Shown here in pieces: positions 17,103 to 28,526 of a stretch of 59,851 nt of DNA; within the stretch, counting starts at the first letter, position 1; every line of letters begins with the position of its first letter. Source of the stretch: Streptomyces sp. IMTB 2501 (GTDB lineage Bacteria > Actinomycetota > Actinomycetes > Streptomycetales > Streptomycetaceae); NCBI RefSeq assembly GCF_001953885.1, contig NZ_MQUS01000017.1, positions 148,312 to 208,162 on the forward strand. The letters run 5' to 3'. Made by a program: the position numbers and the translations under genes. The notes below the pieces were generated by a model. The model did not search any database and was not told the DNA's origin. It saw only the letters and a list, made by a program, of their open reading frames with translations.

Positions 17103-17423
17103 TTACTTCGCAGCCGTGGGGATCGACGTGACCTTGATCGCCGTGTACTGCTGGCGGTGGCCCTGCCGACGGCGGTAGCCGGTCTTGTTCTTGTAGCGCA
17201 GAATGTCGATCTTCTGGCCCTTGTGGTGGTCCACGACCTCGGCCTGGACCTTGATGCCGGCCAGCACCCACGGGTCGCTGGTCACGGCGTCGCCGTCGAC
17301 AACGAGCAGGGTCGAGAGCTCGACCGTGTCGCCAACCTTGGCGGTGGAAATCTTGTCAACCTCAACGATGTCGCCGACAGCAACCTTGTGCTGGCGACCA
17401 CCGCTGCGCACGATGGCGTACAC
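17103..17423 (-). CDS. rplU: Ribosomal protein bL21
   Basis: A 106-residue L21: it starts YAIVRSGGRQHKV after a GTG initiator and ends with the basic YRRRQGHRQQYT segment that contacts 23S rRNA. It is first in the rplU-rpmA-obg operon, about 230 bp downstream of rne. The leader 17424-17612 must hold the promoter, but I cannot assign -10/-35 boxes with confidence. Confidence 0.98.
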   Translation of the reverse strand: MYAIVRSGGRQHKVAVGDIVEVDKISTAKVGDTVELSTLLVVDGDAVTSDPWVLAGIKVQAEVVDHHKGQKIDILRYKNKTGYRRRQGHRQQYTAIKVTSIPTAAK

Positions 17424-17612
17424 GCGGATCTCTCTTTCGCTCGTTCAGAACCGGCACCCCCGCAGGCCAGCCGCCCTTTGTTGCATGGGCGACCTCTCCC
17501 GGCCCGACTTGCGTCCGGGAGGATGAGGTTTACGGGGATGTGGCGCGCTCAGTGACACGCCGACGGTCAAGGTTACGGGGCGGGGCCGAGGGGGTCAAAC
17601 CGGGCCCCGGGC

Positions 17613-17648
17613 GGTGTGCGGCCGGTCACTCGGGACCGGCCGCACACC
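17613..17648 (-). terminator. Hairpin terminator after rne
   Basis: Perfect 15-bp stem (17613-17627 with 17634-17648, core GTGTGCGGCCGGTC) and a six-base loop, starting eight bases beyond the rne stop codon. It separates rne from the ribosomal-protein operon. Confidence 0.85.
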
Positions 17649-17655
17649 CGGGGCG

Positions 17656-20600
17656 TCAGCCCTCGTCGCCGGTGGCGGAGACCGTGGTGGTCTTCTTCGC
17701 CGTCGACTTCGCGGCGGCCGTCTTGGCCGCCTTCTTGGCCGTCGTCTTCTTCGCGGCCGTCTTCTTGGCCACGGTCTTCTTGGCCGTCGTCTTCTTGGCG
17801 GCGGCCTTCTTCGCCGTGGCCTTCTTGGCGGTCTTGCGGGCCGCCTTCTTGGCCGGAGCAGCCTCCTCTGCCGGCACCTCGGCCGCCTCCGCGACCGCCG
17901 GGGCCTCCTCCGCCACGGCCGACGGTACGACCAGGACGGCCGTTTCCCCGGCCGCGGCCGGCGCGCCGACCTTGCGCACCGCACGACGGCGCGGGCGGGC
18001 CGGGGCGGCGCTCTCTGCGGGCGCCTCCTCGACCGGAGCGACCGGGGCCGGTGCCGCGGCCTCGGGCCGGGCCTCCGGCTGTGCCACCGGCGCCTCGGCC
18101 GCGGACACGGCCTCGGGCACCGTCACCACGGTCGCCTCGGCTCCCGCGGGGGAACCGGCCGGCGCCGACACCTTCCGGGTCGCACGACGGCGCGTACGGC
18201 CCTTGGGCGCGGCCTCCTCGACCGCCTGGCCGGCGACGGCCACATGGGCGACCGCTTCCCCGGCGGCGGCCACCGGGACGACCGGCGCCGCGACTGCCTC
18301 TTCCTTCGGCGCCTCGGCGGCCTCGGCGGCCTGTTCGGCCACAGCGACAGCCTCAGCTGCGGCCTTCTCGGCCTTGGCGGCCTTGGGAGCCTTCTCGGCC
18401 TTCGGCGCGCCCGCCGGAGCCGAGGCCCGGCGGCTCGCCCGGCGGCGGCTACGGCCACGGGTGGCCGCCGCCTCCGCCTCGGCGACGCTGCTGTACAGCT
18501 CCTCGTCCGGCGCGAACTCGGGCGCGGGGAGGGCGGCCGGCACGGCGACCTCGGCGGCCACCTCGGCGGCGGTCTCCGCCTCCGGCTCGACGGCCTCACC
18601 CGTCTCGACGGCCACGGCGGCGGTCTCGTGCACATGCTCGTGCACGTCACCGCCCCGGCCGCGCTTCTTGCGCTTGCCGGCACCACCGCCACCGACGGCC
18701 GTCGGCTGCTCCATGTGCACGATGACACCGCGGCCGTTGCAGTGGACACAGGTCTCGGAGAAGGACTCCAGAAGACCCTGGCCCACCCGCTTGCGGGTCA
18801 TCTGCACCAGGCCCAGCGAGGTCACCTCGGCCACCTGGTGCTTCGTACGGTCACGGCCCAGGCACTCCAGCAGGCGGCGCAGCACCAGGTCGCGGTTGGA
18901 CTCCAGGACCATGTCGATGAAGTCGATGACGACGATGCCGCCCAGGTCGCGCAGCCGCAGCTGGCGCACGATCTCCTCGGCCGCCTCCAGGTTGTTCCTG
19001 GTCACGGTCTCTTCGAGGTTGCCGCCCTGGCCGGTGAACTTGCCGGTGTTGACATCGATCACGACCATCGCCTCGGTCTTGTCGATCACCAGCGAACCAC
19101 CGCTCGGCAGCCAGACCTTGCGGTCCAGTGCCTTGGCGAGCTGCTCGTCGATCCGGTAGGTGGCGAAGGCGTCGACCTCGGAGGTCCACTTGGACAGCCG
19201 CTCGGCGAGGTCCGGCGCGACGTGCGAGACATACCCGTGGACGGTGTCCCAGGCCTCGTCACCGCTGACGATGACCTTGGAGAAGTCCTCGTTGAAGATG
19301 TCGCGCACGACCCGGACGGTCATGTCCGGCTCGCCGTACAGCAGCGTCGGGGCGTTGCCGTTCTTGGACTTCTTCTGGATGTCCTCCCACTGCGCCTGCA
19401 GCCGCTCGACGTCCCGGCGCAGCTCGTCCTCGCTCGCGCCCTCGGCGGCGGTGCGCACGATGACACCCGCGTCCTCGGGGACGATCTTCTTGAGGATCGT
19501 CTTCAGCCGGGCCCGCTCGGTGTCGGGCAGCTTGCGGCTGATGCCGGTCATCGAGCCCTCGGGGACGTACACGAGGTAGCGGCCCGGGAGGGAGACCTGG
19601 CTGGTCAGACGGGCGCCCTTGTGCCCGATCGGGTCCTTCGTCACCTGGACGAGGACGGACTGGCCGGACTTCAGCGCGGACTCGATGCGGCGCGGGCCGT
19701 TGGCCATGCCCAGCGCCTCGAAGTTGACCTCACCGGCGTACAGGACAGCGTTGCGGCCCTTGCCGATGTCGATGAAGGCGGCCTCCATCGACGGCAGCAC
19801 GTTCTGCACCTTGCCCAGGTAGACATTGCCGACGTACGACGTCGACTGCTCCTTGTTGACGTAGTGCTCGACGAGCACGCCGTCCTCAAGCACGCCGATC
19901 TGGGTGCGCTCGCCGTGCTGGCGCACGACCATCACACGCTCGACGGCCTCGCGGCGGGCCAGGAACTCGGCCTCGGTGATGATCGGAACGCGGCGCCGGC
20001 CCTGCTCACGGCCTTCCCGGCGGCGCTGCTTCTTGGCCTCCAGCCGGGTCGAGCCCTTGATGGACTGCACCTCGTCGGACGGCTCGCTCGGCTTGCGCGG
20101 CTCGCGGACCTTGACGACCGTGCGCTCGGGGTCGCCCTCGTCGGGCTCGGTGTCCACGGACGTGTCGCCGGCCCGGCGACGACGGCGCCGGCGGCGCCGG
20201 CTGCTGGAGGAGCCGCCGGCCTCGTCGCGAGCCTCCTCGGCGTCCTCTTCCTCCTGCTCGGCGGTGTCCTCGGCGTCCTGCTCGGCCTGCTCGGCGGCCA
20301 GCTCCTCGGCGTCCGCGCCCTCGCCCTCGGCGGCGTCACCCCGACGGCGGCGCCGACCGCCACGACGGCGACGGCGGCGCGAACCGGCCTCCTCGAAGCC
20401 CTCGGCGCCCTCCGTCTCCTCGGCCTCCTCGCCCTCGGCGAGGTCCTCGGCCGTCTCGGCGGACTCCTCGGCTTCCTGCTCCTCCTCGGCGGCGGCCTCG
20501 ACGGCGCGCGTCTCCTCGGCGGCGGCACCCTTGCGGCGACGGCGGCGGCGCGAGCCGGTCTCGGCGCGCTCCTCCGCGTACTCCTCGGCCTCCTCGGGCT

Positions 20601-21945
20601 CCTCCGTCTCGGCGGCCTCCGCGGCGGCCTCGGCGGCGGCGCGCTCCGGGGTCTGGAACTTCGGCTCGGCGAACACCGGCGCCTGGAAGACGGCGACGGC
20701 GGGACGGGCCGGGCGACGCTTGCCCTCGGCCTCGGGAGCCTCGGTCTCGGCGGCCTGCGCGGGCTGCTGGGCGGGCTCGGAGAATCCGAACACCGGACGC
20801 ACGGCCCGGCGCCGGCTGCGGCGCGGTGCGGCCTCCTCGGTGGCCTGCGGCTCCTGGGCGGCGGGGGAAGTGGTGACGGGGACCTCCGGGGTGGGCGCCG
20901 CGGCACCGGCCTCGGCGGACTTCTCGGCCTCGGCGGCGGGAGCGGTGGGAACCTCCGCAGCCGGGACCGGCTCGGCGGCGGACTCGGCACCCTTCGGCTC
21001 ACCGGTCGGCGCGGACACGCGGCGGGTGGCCCGGCGGCGGGTACGACGCGGAGCGGACTCCTCGACGTCACCGCTCACCTCGGCGGGAACGGCGGCCTCG
21101 GCGGCGGGAGTTTCGGCGGCGGGAGTCTCCGTGGCGGCGGACTCGGCGGCCTGGGGCGCACCGGCGGGCGCGGACGCCCGGCGGGTCGCACGACGGCGCG
21201 GACGCGCGGCGGGCGCGGCCTCCTCGGCGGCGGCGGGCGTCTCGACGGCGGGCTGTTCCTGGGCCTCCTCGGCCTCGGCGGCGGTGGCCGGGACCACGGT
21301 CTCGGTGGCCTCGGCGGCCGACGGCGTCCCCGCGGGCGCGGACGCACGGCGCGTGGCCCGACGGCGAGGACGAGCGGCGGGCGCGGCCTCCTCGGCGGGG
21401 GCGGCAGCCACGGCGGCCTCAGCCGTCACGGGAGCCTCGTCGGCCCCGGGAGCGACAGCGGCCGGCGCGGACACGCTGCGCGTGGCGCGGCGGCGGGTAC
21501 GACGCGGAGCGGCCTCCTCACCGACGACGACCTCGCCGCCGTCGGCGACGGCAGCGGGCTGCTCGGTCTGGGCGACGGTGGACCCGGCCGGTACGACGGT
21601 CTCGGTGGCCTCGGCGGCCTCGGCGGCCGACGGCGTCCCCGCGGGCGCGGACGCACGGCGCGTGGCCCGACGACGAGGACGAGCGGCGGGCGCGGCCTCC
21701 TCGGCGGGGGCGGCAGCCACGGCGGCCTCAGCCGTCGTGTCTTCGGCCTCTTCGATCTCTGCGGCCTCGACGATGTCGTCGGACTCCGCGGCCGGTATGG
21801 CCGGGAGGGTCACCTCGGTGGCAGCCGCGGCCGCGGCCGGCGGACCCGCCGGTCGGGAGGCGGCACGGCGACGCCTGCGCGGCGGCAGGGTGTCGCTGGG
21901 AGTGTTCAGTTCGGAACCCTCAATGGGTTCGGTCGGCTCGAGCAT
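17656..21945 (-). CDS. rne: Ribonuclease E/G family endoribonuclease
   Basis: A 1429-residue RNase E, the central endonuclease of mRNA decay and rRNA/tRNA processing. The catalytic core is central (about 650-1080): an S1 domain from MVVRQHGERTQIG, the Asp-containing VVIDVNTGKF (near 960) and IVVIDFIDM (near 1005), and a zinc-link CVHC near 1067. Long disordered arms flank it. They carry nine or ten copies of an Arg-rich motif like RRRATRRASAP, clustered N-terminally and again after the core, and acidic Glu/Ala stretches. The C-terminus is a histone-like AKK/TAKK lysine tail (about 1362-1420). This flanking-arm architecture is typical of actinobacteria, and the arms probably bind RNA and partner proteins. 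Confidence 0.97.
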   Translation of the reverse strand: MLEPTEPIEGSELNTPSDTLPPRRRRRAASRPAGPPAAAAAATEVTLPAIPAAESDDIVEAAEIEEAEDTTAEAAVAAAPAEEAAPAARPRRRATRRASAPAGTPSAAEAAEATETVVPAGSTVAQTEQPAAVADGGEVVVGEEAAPRRTRRRATRSVSAPAAVAPGADEAPVTAEAAVAAAPAEEAAPAARPRRRATRRASAPAGTPSAAEATETVVPATAAEAEEAQEQPAVETPAAAEEAAPAARPRRRATRRASAPAGAPQAAESAATETPAAETPAAEAAVPAEVSGDVEESAPRRTRRRATRRVSAPTGEPKGAESAAEPVPAAEVPTAPAAEAEKSAEAGAAAPTPEVPVTTSPAAQEPQATEEAAPRRSRRRAVRPVFGFSEPAQQPAQAAETEAPEAEGKRRPARPAVAVFQAPVFAEPKFQTPERAAAEAAAEAAETEEPEEAEEYAEERAETGSRRRRRRKGAAAEETRAVEAAAEEEQEAEESAETAEDLAEGEEAEETEGAEGFEEAGSRRRRRRGGRRRRRGDAAEGEGADAEELAAEQAEQDAEDTAEQEEEDAEEARDEAGGSSSSRRRRRRRRRAGDTSVDTEPDEGDPERTVVKVREPRKPSEPSDEVQSIKGSTRLEAKKQRRREGREQGRRRVPIITEAEFLARREAVERVMVVRQHGERTQIGVLEDGVLVEHYVNKEQSTSYVGNVYLGKVQNVLPSMEAAFIDIGKGRNAVLYAGEVNFEALGMANGPRRIESALKSGQSVLVQVTKDPIGHKGARLTSQVSLPGRYLVYVPEGSMTGISRKLPDTERARLKTILKKIVPEDAGVIVRTAAEGASEDELRRDVERLQAQWEDIQKKSKNGNAPTLLYGEPDMTVRVVRDIFNEDFSKVIVSGDEAWDTVHGYVSHVAPDLAERLSKWTSEVDAFATYRIDEQLAKALDRKVWLPSGGSLVIDKTEAMVVIDVNTGKFTGQGGNLEETVTRNNLEAAEEIVRQLRLRDLGGIVVIDFIDMVLESNRDLVLRRLLECLGRDRTKHQVAEVTSLGLVQMTRKRVGQGLLESFSETCVHCNGRGVIVHMEQPTAVGGGGAGKRKKRGRGGDVHEHVHETAAVAVETGEAVEPEAETAAEVAAEVAVPAALPAPEFAPDEELYSSVAEAEAAATRGRSRRRASRRASAPAGAPKAEKAPKAAKAEKAAAEAVAVAEQAAEAAEAPKEEAVAAPVVPVAAAGEAVAHVAVAGQAVEEAAPKGRTRRRATRKVSAPAGSPAGAEATVVTVPEAVSAAEAPVAQPEARPEAAAPAPVAPVEEAPAESAAPARPRRRAVRKVGAPAAAGETAVLVVPSAVAEEAPAVAEAAEVPAEEAAPAKKAARKTAKKATAKKAAAKKTTAKKTVAKKTAAKKTTAKKAAKTAAAKSTAKKTTTVSATGDEG

Positions 21946-22207
21946 GCGGGCGTTTCTCCCGTCAGGCTCCCGGGCGCCGCGCCTGGTCCGGCGTCGGTCT
22001 CGATGGACCGTCCGCCGTTGACGTCCACGGCCCGCGTGATCCGCGATGGCCGCCGTCCGGGGCGCGGGCGCCGCACGGGAGCACTCTGTGTCCTGTCTCG
22101 CCGGTTCCGTACGCCTTGTCGGTACGGCCTGGCGAAAGTCTTCTGGTCGGTGCGCTGCCCGACCCAGGTGGCTCCCGAGTACAAGGGCGGCGCTACGACG
22201 TCCGTCC
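21946..22207 (-). other. rne leader / intergenic region
   Basis: 262 bp between the DUF2344 gene and rne without a credible gene. A short inverted repeat (CCGTAC/GTACGG) lies near 22106-22128, and GGGAGAAA precedes the rne ATG. A separate rne promoter and long 5' UTR are likely. RNase E represses its own mRNA through the leader in E. coli, but no homologous structure can be claimed here. Confidence 0.4.
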
Positions 22208-23065
22208 CTACGCGGGACCTTCCGGCATCGGCGCCGTCGCGGCGGCGGCCGGTGTGGCCGTCAAGGCCCCGGCTGCCTCGCGGTCGGGCGCGAGCGGGTC
22301 AGTCACCGTGCCGGTCTCTTCATCGAGCAGCCCCTGCGCCAGCCTGGTCACCGCTGCGGGGACCGGCGGCGCCAGGTCGGCCACGGCGCGGAGACCGGAC
22401 AGGACGTCGTCGGGTCGTACGGCAGGCGTCACGTGCCGAACAACCAGCCGCAGTATCGCACAGGGCTGGTCGGTCGGCCTATCAGCCGGTGAACCGTGCG
22501 TTTCCAGGCTCACCACGGCGGGGCGGGCGTCGAAGGTACGGACGCCGTTCTTGGTCATCCGCTGCACCTCGACGGTCTCGGCCCCGTTGAAGGCCGAGAC
22601 CGCGCGCTCGGCGTCGGCCGGGGCGACGCCGTCCAGCCGCAGCTCCCAGACGGAAGCCGTGAGCCGGTCGGCGAGGCCCGAGGTCCGCGCCTCGACCGCG
22701 TCTACGATGTCGAGCCCGGCGGGCAGCGACTCGTCGAGGAGGACGCGCAGCGTCTCCGGGTCACGCGGTGCGGTGAGCGCGATCTCCAGATACTCCGCCT
22801 CACTGCCCGTGCCGGTGGGTGCGGCATTGGCGTACGACACCTTCGGGTGCGGCGTGAAACCGGCCGAGTACGCCATGGGCACCTCGGCGCGGCGCAGCGC
22901 CCGCTCGAAGGCGCGCTGGAAGTCTCGGTGGCTGGTGAACCTCAGGCGGCCGCGCTTGGTGTAGCGCAGTCGGATGCGCTGCACCGCGGGTGCGGGCGGC
23001 GGGCCTTCGGGCTGTCGCTTGCCCAGTGTCCTAGTCCTTCGTGAGTGCGGTCGTACTGCTACCAA
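22208..23065 (-). CDS. TIGR03936-type (DUF2344) radical-SAM-linked protein
   Basis: About 285 residues. The conserved N-terminus is RIRLRYTKRGRLRFTSHRDFQRAFERALRR, followed by an AGFTPHPK motif, both hallmarks of the DUF2344 family that is fused or adjacent to a B12-binding radical-SAM protein in most bacteria. The partner gene is at 23672-25648. Its biochemical role is not established. The start is uncertain: TTG 23065 overlaps the upstream small gene by 35 bp, and starts further in are possible. It precedes rne on the same strand. Confidence 0.85.
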   Translation of the reverse strand: MVAVRPHSRRTRTLGKRQPEGPPPAPAVQRIRLRYTKRGRLRFTSHRDFQRAFERALRRAEVPMAYSAGFTPHPKVSYANAAPTGTGSEAEYLEIALTAPRDPETLRVLLDESLPAGLDIVDAVEARTSGLADRLTASVWELRLDGVAPADAERAVSAFNGAETVEVQRMTKNGVRTFDARPAVVSLETHGSPADRPTDQPCAILRLVVRHVTPAVRPDDVLSGLRAVADLAPPVPAAVTRLAQGLLDEETGTVTDPLAPDREAAGALTATPAAAATAPMPEGPA

Positions 23066-23312
23066 GAGTACGTGCAGCGGGCCCCCGAAGTTCCCGCCGG
23101 TCCACCGGGACCGGCTGCCGCTGCTCGCCGAACAGCATCCGCCGGAAGTCGGCCCGGGCCTGCCGTACCGTGTCGCGAGCGCTGGTCAGCGCGTCTCGGA
23201 CGGACCGGCCCACCACCCGCACGCCCTGGGCGACGGGCCGCAGGACGGCGGCGCGGACGGCGTGGCCGACTGGGGTGAGGGCGGTCCGGTACACCCAGCG
23301 CACCGGCTCCAC
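23031..23312 (-). CDS. Small basic hypothetical protein
   Basis: A 93-residue frame from GTG 23312. It begins with an amphipathic, Trp/Tyr-containing stretch (EPVRWVYRTAL), followed by alternating Val/Arg segments that look like membrane-associated amphipathic helices (GRSVRDALTSARDTVRQARADF). A stop about 57 bp upstream in the same frame limits extension. It lies between the two radical-SAM-linked genes and overlaps the second, which favours reality, but no homologue is recognised. Confidence 0.5.
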   Translation of the reverse strand: MEPVRWVYRTALTPVGHAVRAAVLRPVAQGVRVVGRSVRDALTSARDTVRQARADFRRMLFGEQRQPVPVDRRELRGPAARTLGSSTTALTKD

Positions 23313-23484
23313 GAAGATCCACTGGAACAGGGTCGCAAGCGGCCGGCCGACGGCCCGCGAGATCCGTCCGGTGATCCAGCACAGCCCGTGAACTCACCCT
23401 CCACCGAAGCCCAGCGAGCCCCCTTCCCAGCAAGGGAGGGGGCTCAAGGAGCACACGGTCGCGCACAGACCTAGAGGGAAGACC

Positions 23485-23670
23485 TCACACCCGCTCCACC
23501 TCGGAGACGACGTTCGGGGGACTCCCGGGGCCCGGCAGCGGCGTCCGAGAGGACACCGACGGCACTGACGGGCGAGGACACGAAGCGCCCACGGCAGTCA
23601 GCACGGCCGCCGCCTCCTCCTCGCTCACCCCCGCCAGCGCCTCCACCACCCGATCGAGTGCCTCGCCCAC
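23485..23670 (-). CDS. Putative 61-residue protein after the radical-SAM gene
   Basis: A GTG one base after the radical-SAM stop opens a 61-residue frame. Residues 1-30 form a plausible amphipathic, acidic helix (ALDRVVEALAGVSEEEAAAVL). The second half is Pro/Ser-rich and low complexity, and no Shine-Dalgarno stands out. It may be a genuine coupled small gene or chance. Confidence 0.4.
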   Translation of the reverse strand: MGEALDRVVEALAGVSEEEAAAVLTAVGASCPRPSVPSVSSRTPLPGPGSPPNVVSEVERV

Positions 23671-23671
23671 C

Positions 23672-25648
<1,977 letters not shown>

Positions 25649-25703
25649 GAGCTGACAGGGGTGACCATCAAGCCTAACCCGCCCGGCGGACTCCCCCGTA
25701 CGC

Positions 25704-27209
25704 TCAGACGGACGCCCCGGAGCCGATCTCCTTCCACAGTCCGGGCAGCTCCGCCTCAGCCTGCGCTGCCCGTGCCTCCTCGCGCCCGTACAGCACCCCG
25801 TACGTGAACGCGCTCTCCCCCGCCGCGTGCGCCACCGCGGACAGCTCGCGCAGGGTCAGCCGGGTCATGACACTGTCCTGGTGTTCACCGAGGAGGGTAG
25901 TCAGGTTCTTCATGGCCTTGGTCAGGGAGCGGGCCGGTTTGCCGAGGGCGGTGGTGGCCGCCTCGGCCGCGTACCGGGTGCGCTTGGCCTTCTTGCGGGC
26001 CTCGTGCACGGCGACGTCGCGTTCCTCGCCGGGCGGGGCGCCGAGTGCCTGCTCGACCAGGGCGGACAGGGTCATAAGGTCTTTGTCCACAGCCTTGGCG
26101 ATCACCTTGTCCGGCTGTTTTCCGGCGGCCTTGCGCAGTGGTGGGTCGGCGAGGAGGCCGTCCAGGGTGTCCAGCAGGGTGAGATAGCGGCGGGAGTCCA
26201 GCACGCCGGTCACATGCGCGTGCGCGCCCCCGTGCCGGGACTCGGACCAGGCCGCGAGGCGCTCGTGGACGGGGCCGGTGACCAGGCCGGGCGGGAGGGC
26301 GGCGAGGGCCGCCGTCAGGCGCTCGGCCATCACCTCCTGGTCGCGGTCGATGCCCAGCGCGCCCGCGAGCCACTTCAGCTCCACGCCGATGGGGTCGGTG
26401 ACGGTGCGGTCGAGGACGGAGCGGAAGCTGCGCAGGGTGCTGCGGGCTCGGCGGGTGGCGACCCGCATGCGGTGCACGGAGTCGGGCACGTCACGGCGGA
26501 CGGCCGGGTCCAGCTCGACCAGCACGTCCCGCTGGGCCCGCAGATAGGCGAGCACATGGTCACCGGCCGTCATCGGCGCGGGCTCGCCCTTCTTACGGCT
26601 CCGACGGCGGTGCCCTCCCGTCTGTTCCAGGGCCCGGGCCAGCTTCGACGGCGACTTCGAGCGGCGCACGCCCGCCTTGCGCAGCCGTTTCTCCACCAGG
26701 TCGAGGAAGGCGGGGTCGCCGTCGTCGGCCAGTTCCACCTCGATCTCGGTCCACTGGGCGGCCCCTCCCCCGCCGCCGAGCCGCTCGGCGGTCACGGCGT
26801 CCACGCTTGCCTCGGCCAGCAGGGCACCGTCGGCGTCGACCAGGTGGCGCACATCGCGGGCTGAGCGCAGCCGGACCAGCGGGATCAGCTCGGCGTCCCG
26901 GACCCGGGAGCGGACGAGGGCGGCGATCTCCTCGGGAATGGTGTCGGAGAGCGGGGCCCGGATCTCGTCGCGCACGCCGGGTCCGACCGGGAACTTCAGA
27001 TGCCAGCCGGCGTCCGAGCCGCCGGTGCGGCGGCGCAGGGTGAGGGCGGCGTCGGCCAGGCGTTCGTCGGCGGTGTCGTAGTAGGTGGCGTCGAGTTCCA
27101 TCAGGCCCTTGTCCAGGACGGCCGCCACCCCGCCGACGCCCGTCAGGTCGGGCAGCCCACTGTCGTCGGACTCGTACTTGCGCTCGATCTCGCGCTTCGT
27201 ATCCGCCAT
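25704..27209 (-). CDS. CYTH and CHAD domain protein
   Basis: 501 residues. The N-terminal CYTH triphosphate-tunnel domain (about 1-200) starts with the diagnostic EIERKYE motif and has alternating charged strands. A CHAD domain (about 215-490) has conserved His/Arg helices (HRMRVATRRARSTLRSFR, HEARKKAKRTRYA) that in the family bind polyphosphate. Likely role: inorganic triphosphate or polyphosphate metabolism in the cytoplasm. It has its own gap of about 120 bp downstream of rodA. Confidence 0.93.
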   Translation of the reverse strand: MADTKREIERKYESDDSGLPDLTGVGGVAAVLDKGLMELDATYYDTADERLADAALTLRRRTGGSDAGWHLKFPVGPGVRDEIRAPLSDTIPEEIAALVRSRVRDAELIPLVRLRSARDVRHLVDADGALLAEASVDAVTAERLGGGGGAAQWTEIEVELADDGDPAFLDLVEKRLRKAGVRRSKSPSKLARALEQTGGHRRRSRKKGEPAPMTAGDHVLAYLRAQRDVLVELDPAVRRDVPDSVHRMRVATRRARSTLRSFRSVLDRTVTDPIGVELKWLAGALGIDRDQEVMAERLTAALAALPPGLVTGPVHERLAAWSESRHGGAHAHVTGVLDSRRYLTLLDTLDGLLADPPLRKAAGKQPDKVIAKAVDKDLMTLSALVEQALGAPPGEERDVAVHEARKKAKRTRYAAEAATTALGKPARSLTKAMKNLTTLLGEHQDSVMTRLTLRELSAVAHAAGESAFTYGVLYGREEARAAQAEAELPGLWKEIGSGASV

Positions 27210-27329
27210 GAATTGAATCTAGTGGGCCATGGAGCGACGCGGCAGGGGCCGCCCCGGATGAATAGCAGGAAAATTCCACACATCCACCCGGTGAACGACC
27301 GTTCGCGATACCGACGGGCCGCCGCAGGC

Positions 27330-28526
27330 CTACGCCGACATGGGTCTCTGCACCTTGATCGACTGCAGCAGTCCCACCGCCACCCAGACCGCGAACATCG
27401 ACGAACCGCCGTACGACACGAACGGCAGGGGCAGACCGGTGACCGGCATGATGCCGAGGGTCATACCGATGTTCTCGAAGGCCTGGAACGCGAACCAGGC
27501 GACGATTCCGGCGGCCACGATCGTCCCGTACAGCTCGGTGGAGTCACGGGCGATCCGGCAGGCGCGCCACAGCACCACACCCAGCAGGAAGATGATCAGG
27601 CCGGCGCCGGCGAAGCCCAGCTCCTCCCCCGCGACCGTGAAGACGAAGTCCGTCTGCTGCTCGGGCACGAACTGGCCGGTGGTCTGCGAGCCGTGGAAGA
27701 GGCCGGCGCCGGTCAGTCCGCCTGAGCCGATGGCGATACGGGCCTGGTTGGTGTTGTAGCCGACGCCCGCCGGGTCCAGGTTCGGGTTGGCGAAGGCGGC
27801 GAAGCGGTTGATCTGGTACTGGTCCAGGATGTGCAGCTGCCAGATGGCGACACAGCCGAGCACACCGGTGATGAGCAGTCCGAAGATCCAGCGGTTGGAG
27901 GCGCCGGAGGCGAGCAGCACACCCAGGATGATGGCCACCATGGCGAGGACTGTGCCGAGGTCGGGCATGAGCAGCACGATCAGGATCGGCACCGCGGCCA
28001 GGCCGAGGGACTGCATGACCGTGCGGTGGTCGGGGTACCGCTTGTCCCCGGCGTCGACCCGGGCCGCCAGTATCATCGCCATGCCCAGGATGATCGAGAT
28101 CTTCACGAACTCGGCGGGCTGGAGCGAGAAGCCGCCGCCGAACACGATCCAGTTGCGGCTGCCGTTGATGGTGGCGCCGAGCGGGGTGAGCACCAGCAGC
28201 ACCCCGAACAGCGAGATGCCGTAGAGGATCGGCACGGCGTTGCGCAGGGCGCGGTGGCCGAGCCAGAGCGTGCCGATCATCAGAGCGAAGCCGATGCCGA
28301 GGTTCATCAGATGGCGGACCAGGAAGTAGTACTGGTCGCCCTGGTTGATCTCGGTGCGGTTGCGGGTCGCGGAGTACACCAGCAGCGAACCCAGCAGCGA
28401 CAGCACGAAGGCGGCCAGCAGCATCGGCCAGTCCAGCCTGCGGGCCAGCGAGTCGCGGGCGAGGAGCCTGGTCCAGCCGGCCCGCTCGGGGCCGTACCCC
28501 GAGACGGAGAAGCTGTTGCCGGTCAT
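27330..28526 (-). CDS. rodA: SEDS peptidoglycan polymerase RodA (Sfr)
   Basis: A 398-residue polytopic SEDS-family glycosyltransferase that polymerises lipid II together with PBP2. About ten hydrophobic helices are visible, along with the family segments GGLTGAGLFHGSQ and TGLPLPFVSYGGSS. In S. coelicolor the equivalent gene is called sfr and belongs to the Mre-directed spore-wall complex. Its start overlaps the PBP2 stop by four bases (ATGA), so synthesis of the two partners is coupled. Confidence 0.96.
   Translation of the reverse strand: MTGNSFSVSGYGPERAGWTRLLARDSLARRLDWPMLLAAFVLSLLGSLLVYSATRNRTEINQGDQYYFLVRHLMNLGIGFALMIGTLWLGHRALRNAVPILYGISLFGVLLVLTPLGATINGSRNWIVFGGGFSLQPAEFVKISIILGMAMILAARVDAGDKRYPDHRTVMQSLGLAAVPILIVLLMPDLGTVLAMVAIILGVLLASGASNRWIFGLLITGVLGCVAIWQLHILDQYQINRFAAFANPNLDPAGVGYNTNQARIAIGSGGLTGAGLFHGSQTTGQFVPEQQTDFVFTVAGEELGFAGAGLIIFLLGVVLWRACRIARDSTELYGTIVAAGIVAWFAFQAFENIGMTLGIMPVTGLPLPFVSYGGSSMFAVWVAVGLLQSIKVQRPMSA

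Noticed and set aside
17614..22590. A 1658-codon plus-strand open frame opposite rne
   Set aside because: Gly/Leu/Arg-rich translation with no domain; it mirrors the GC-biased codons of rne, whose S1 and catalytic motifs are unmistakable.
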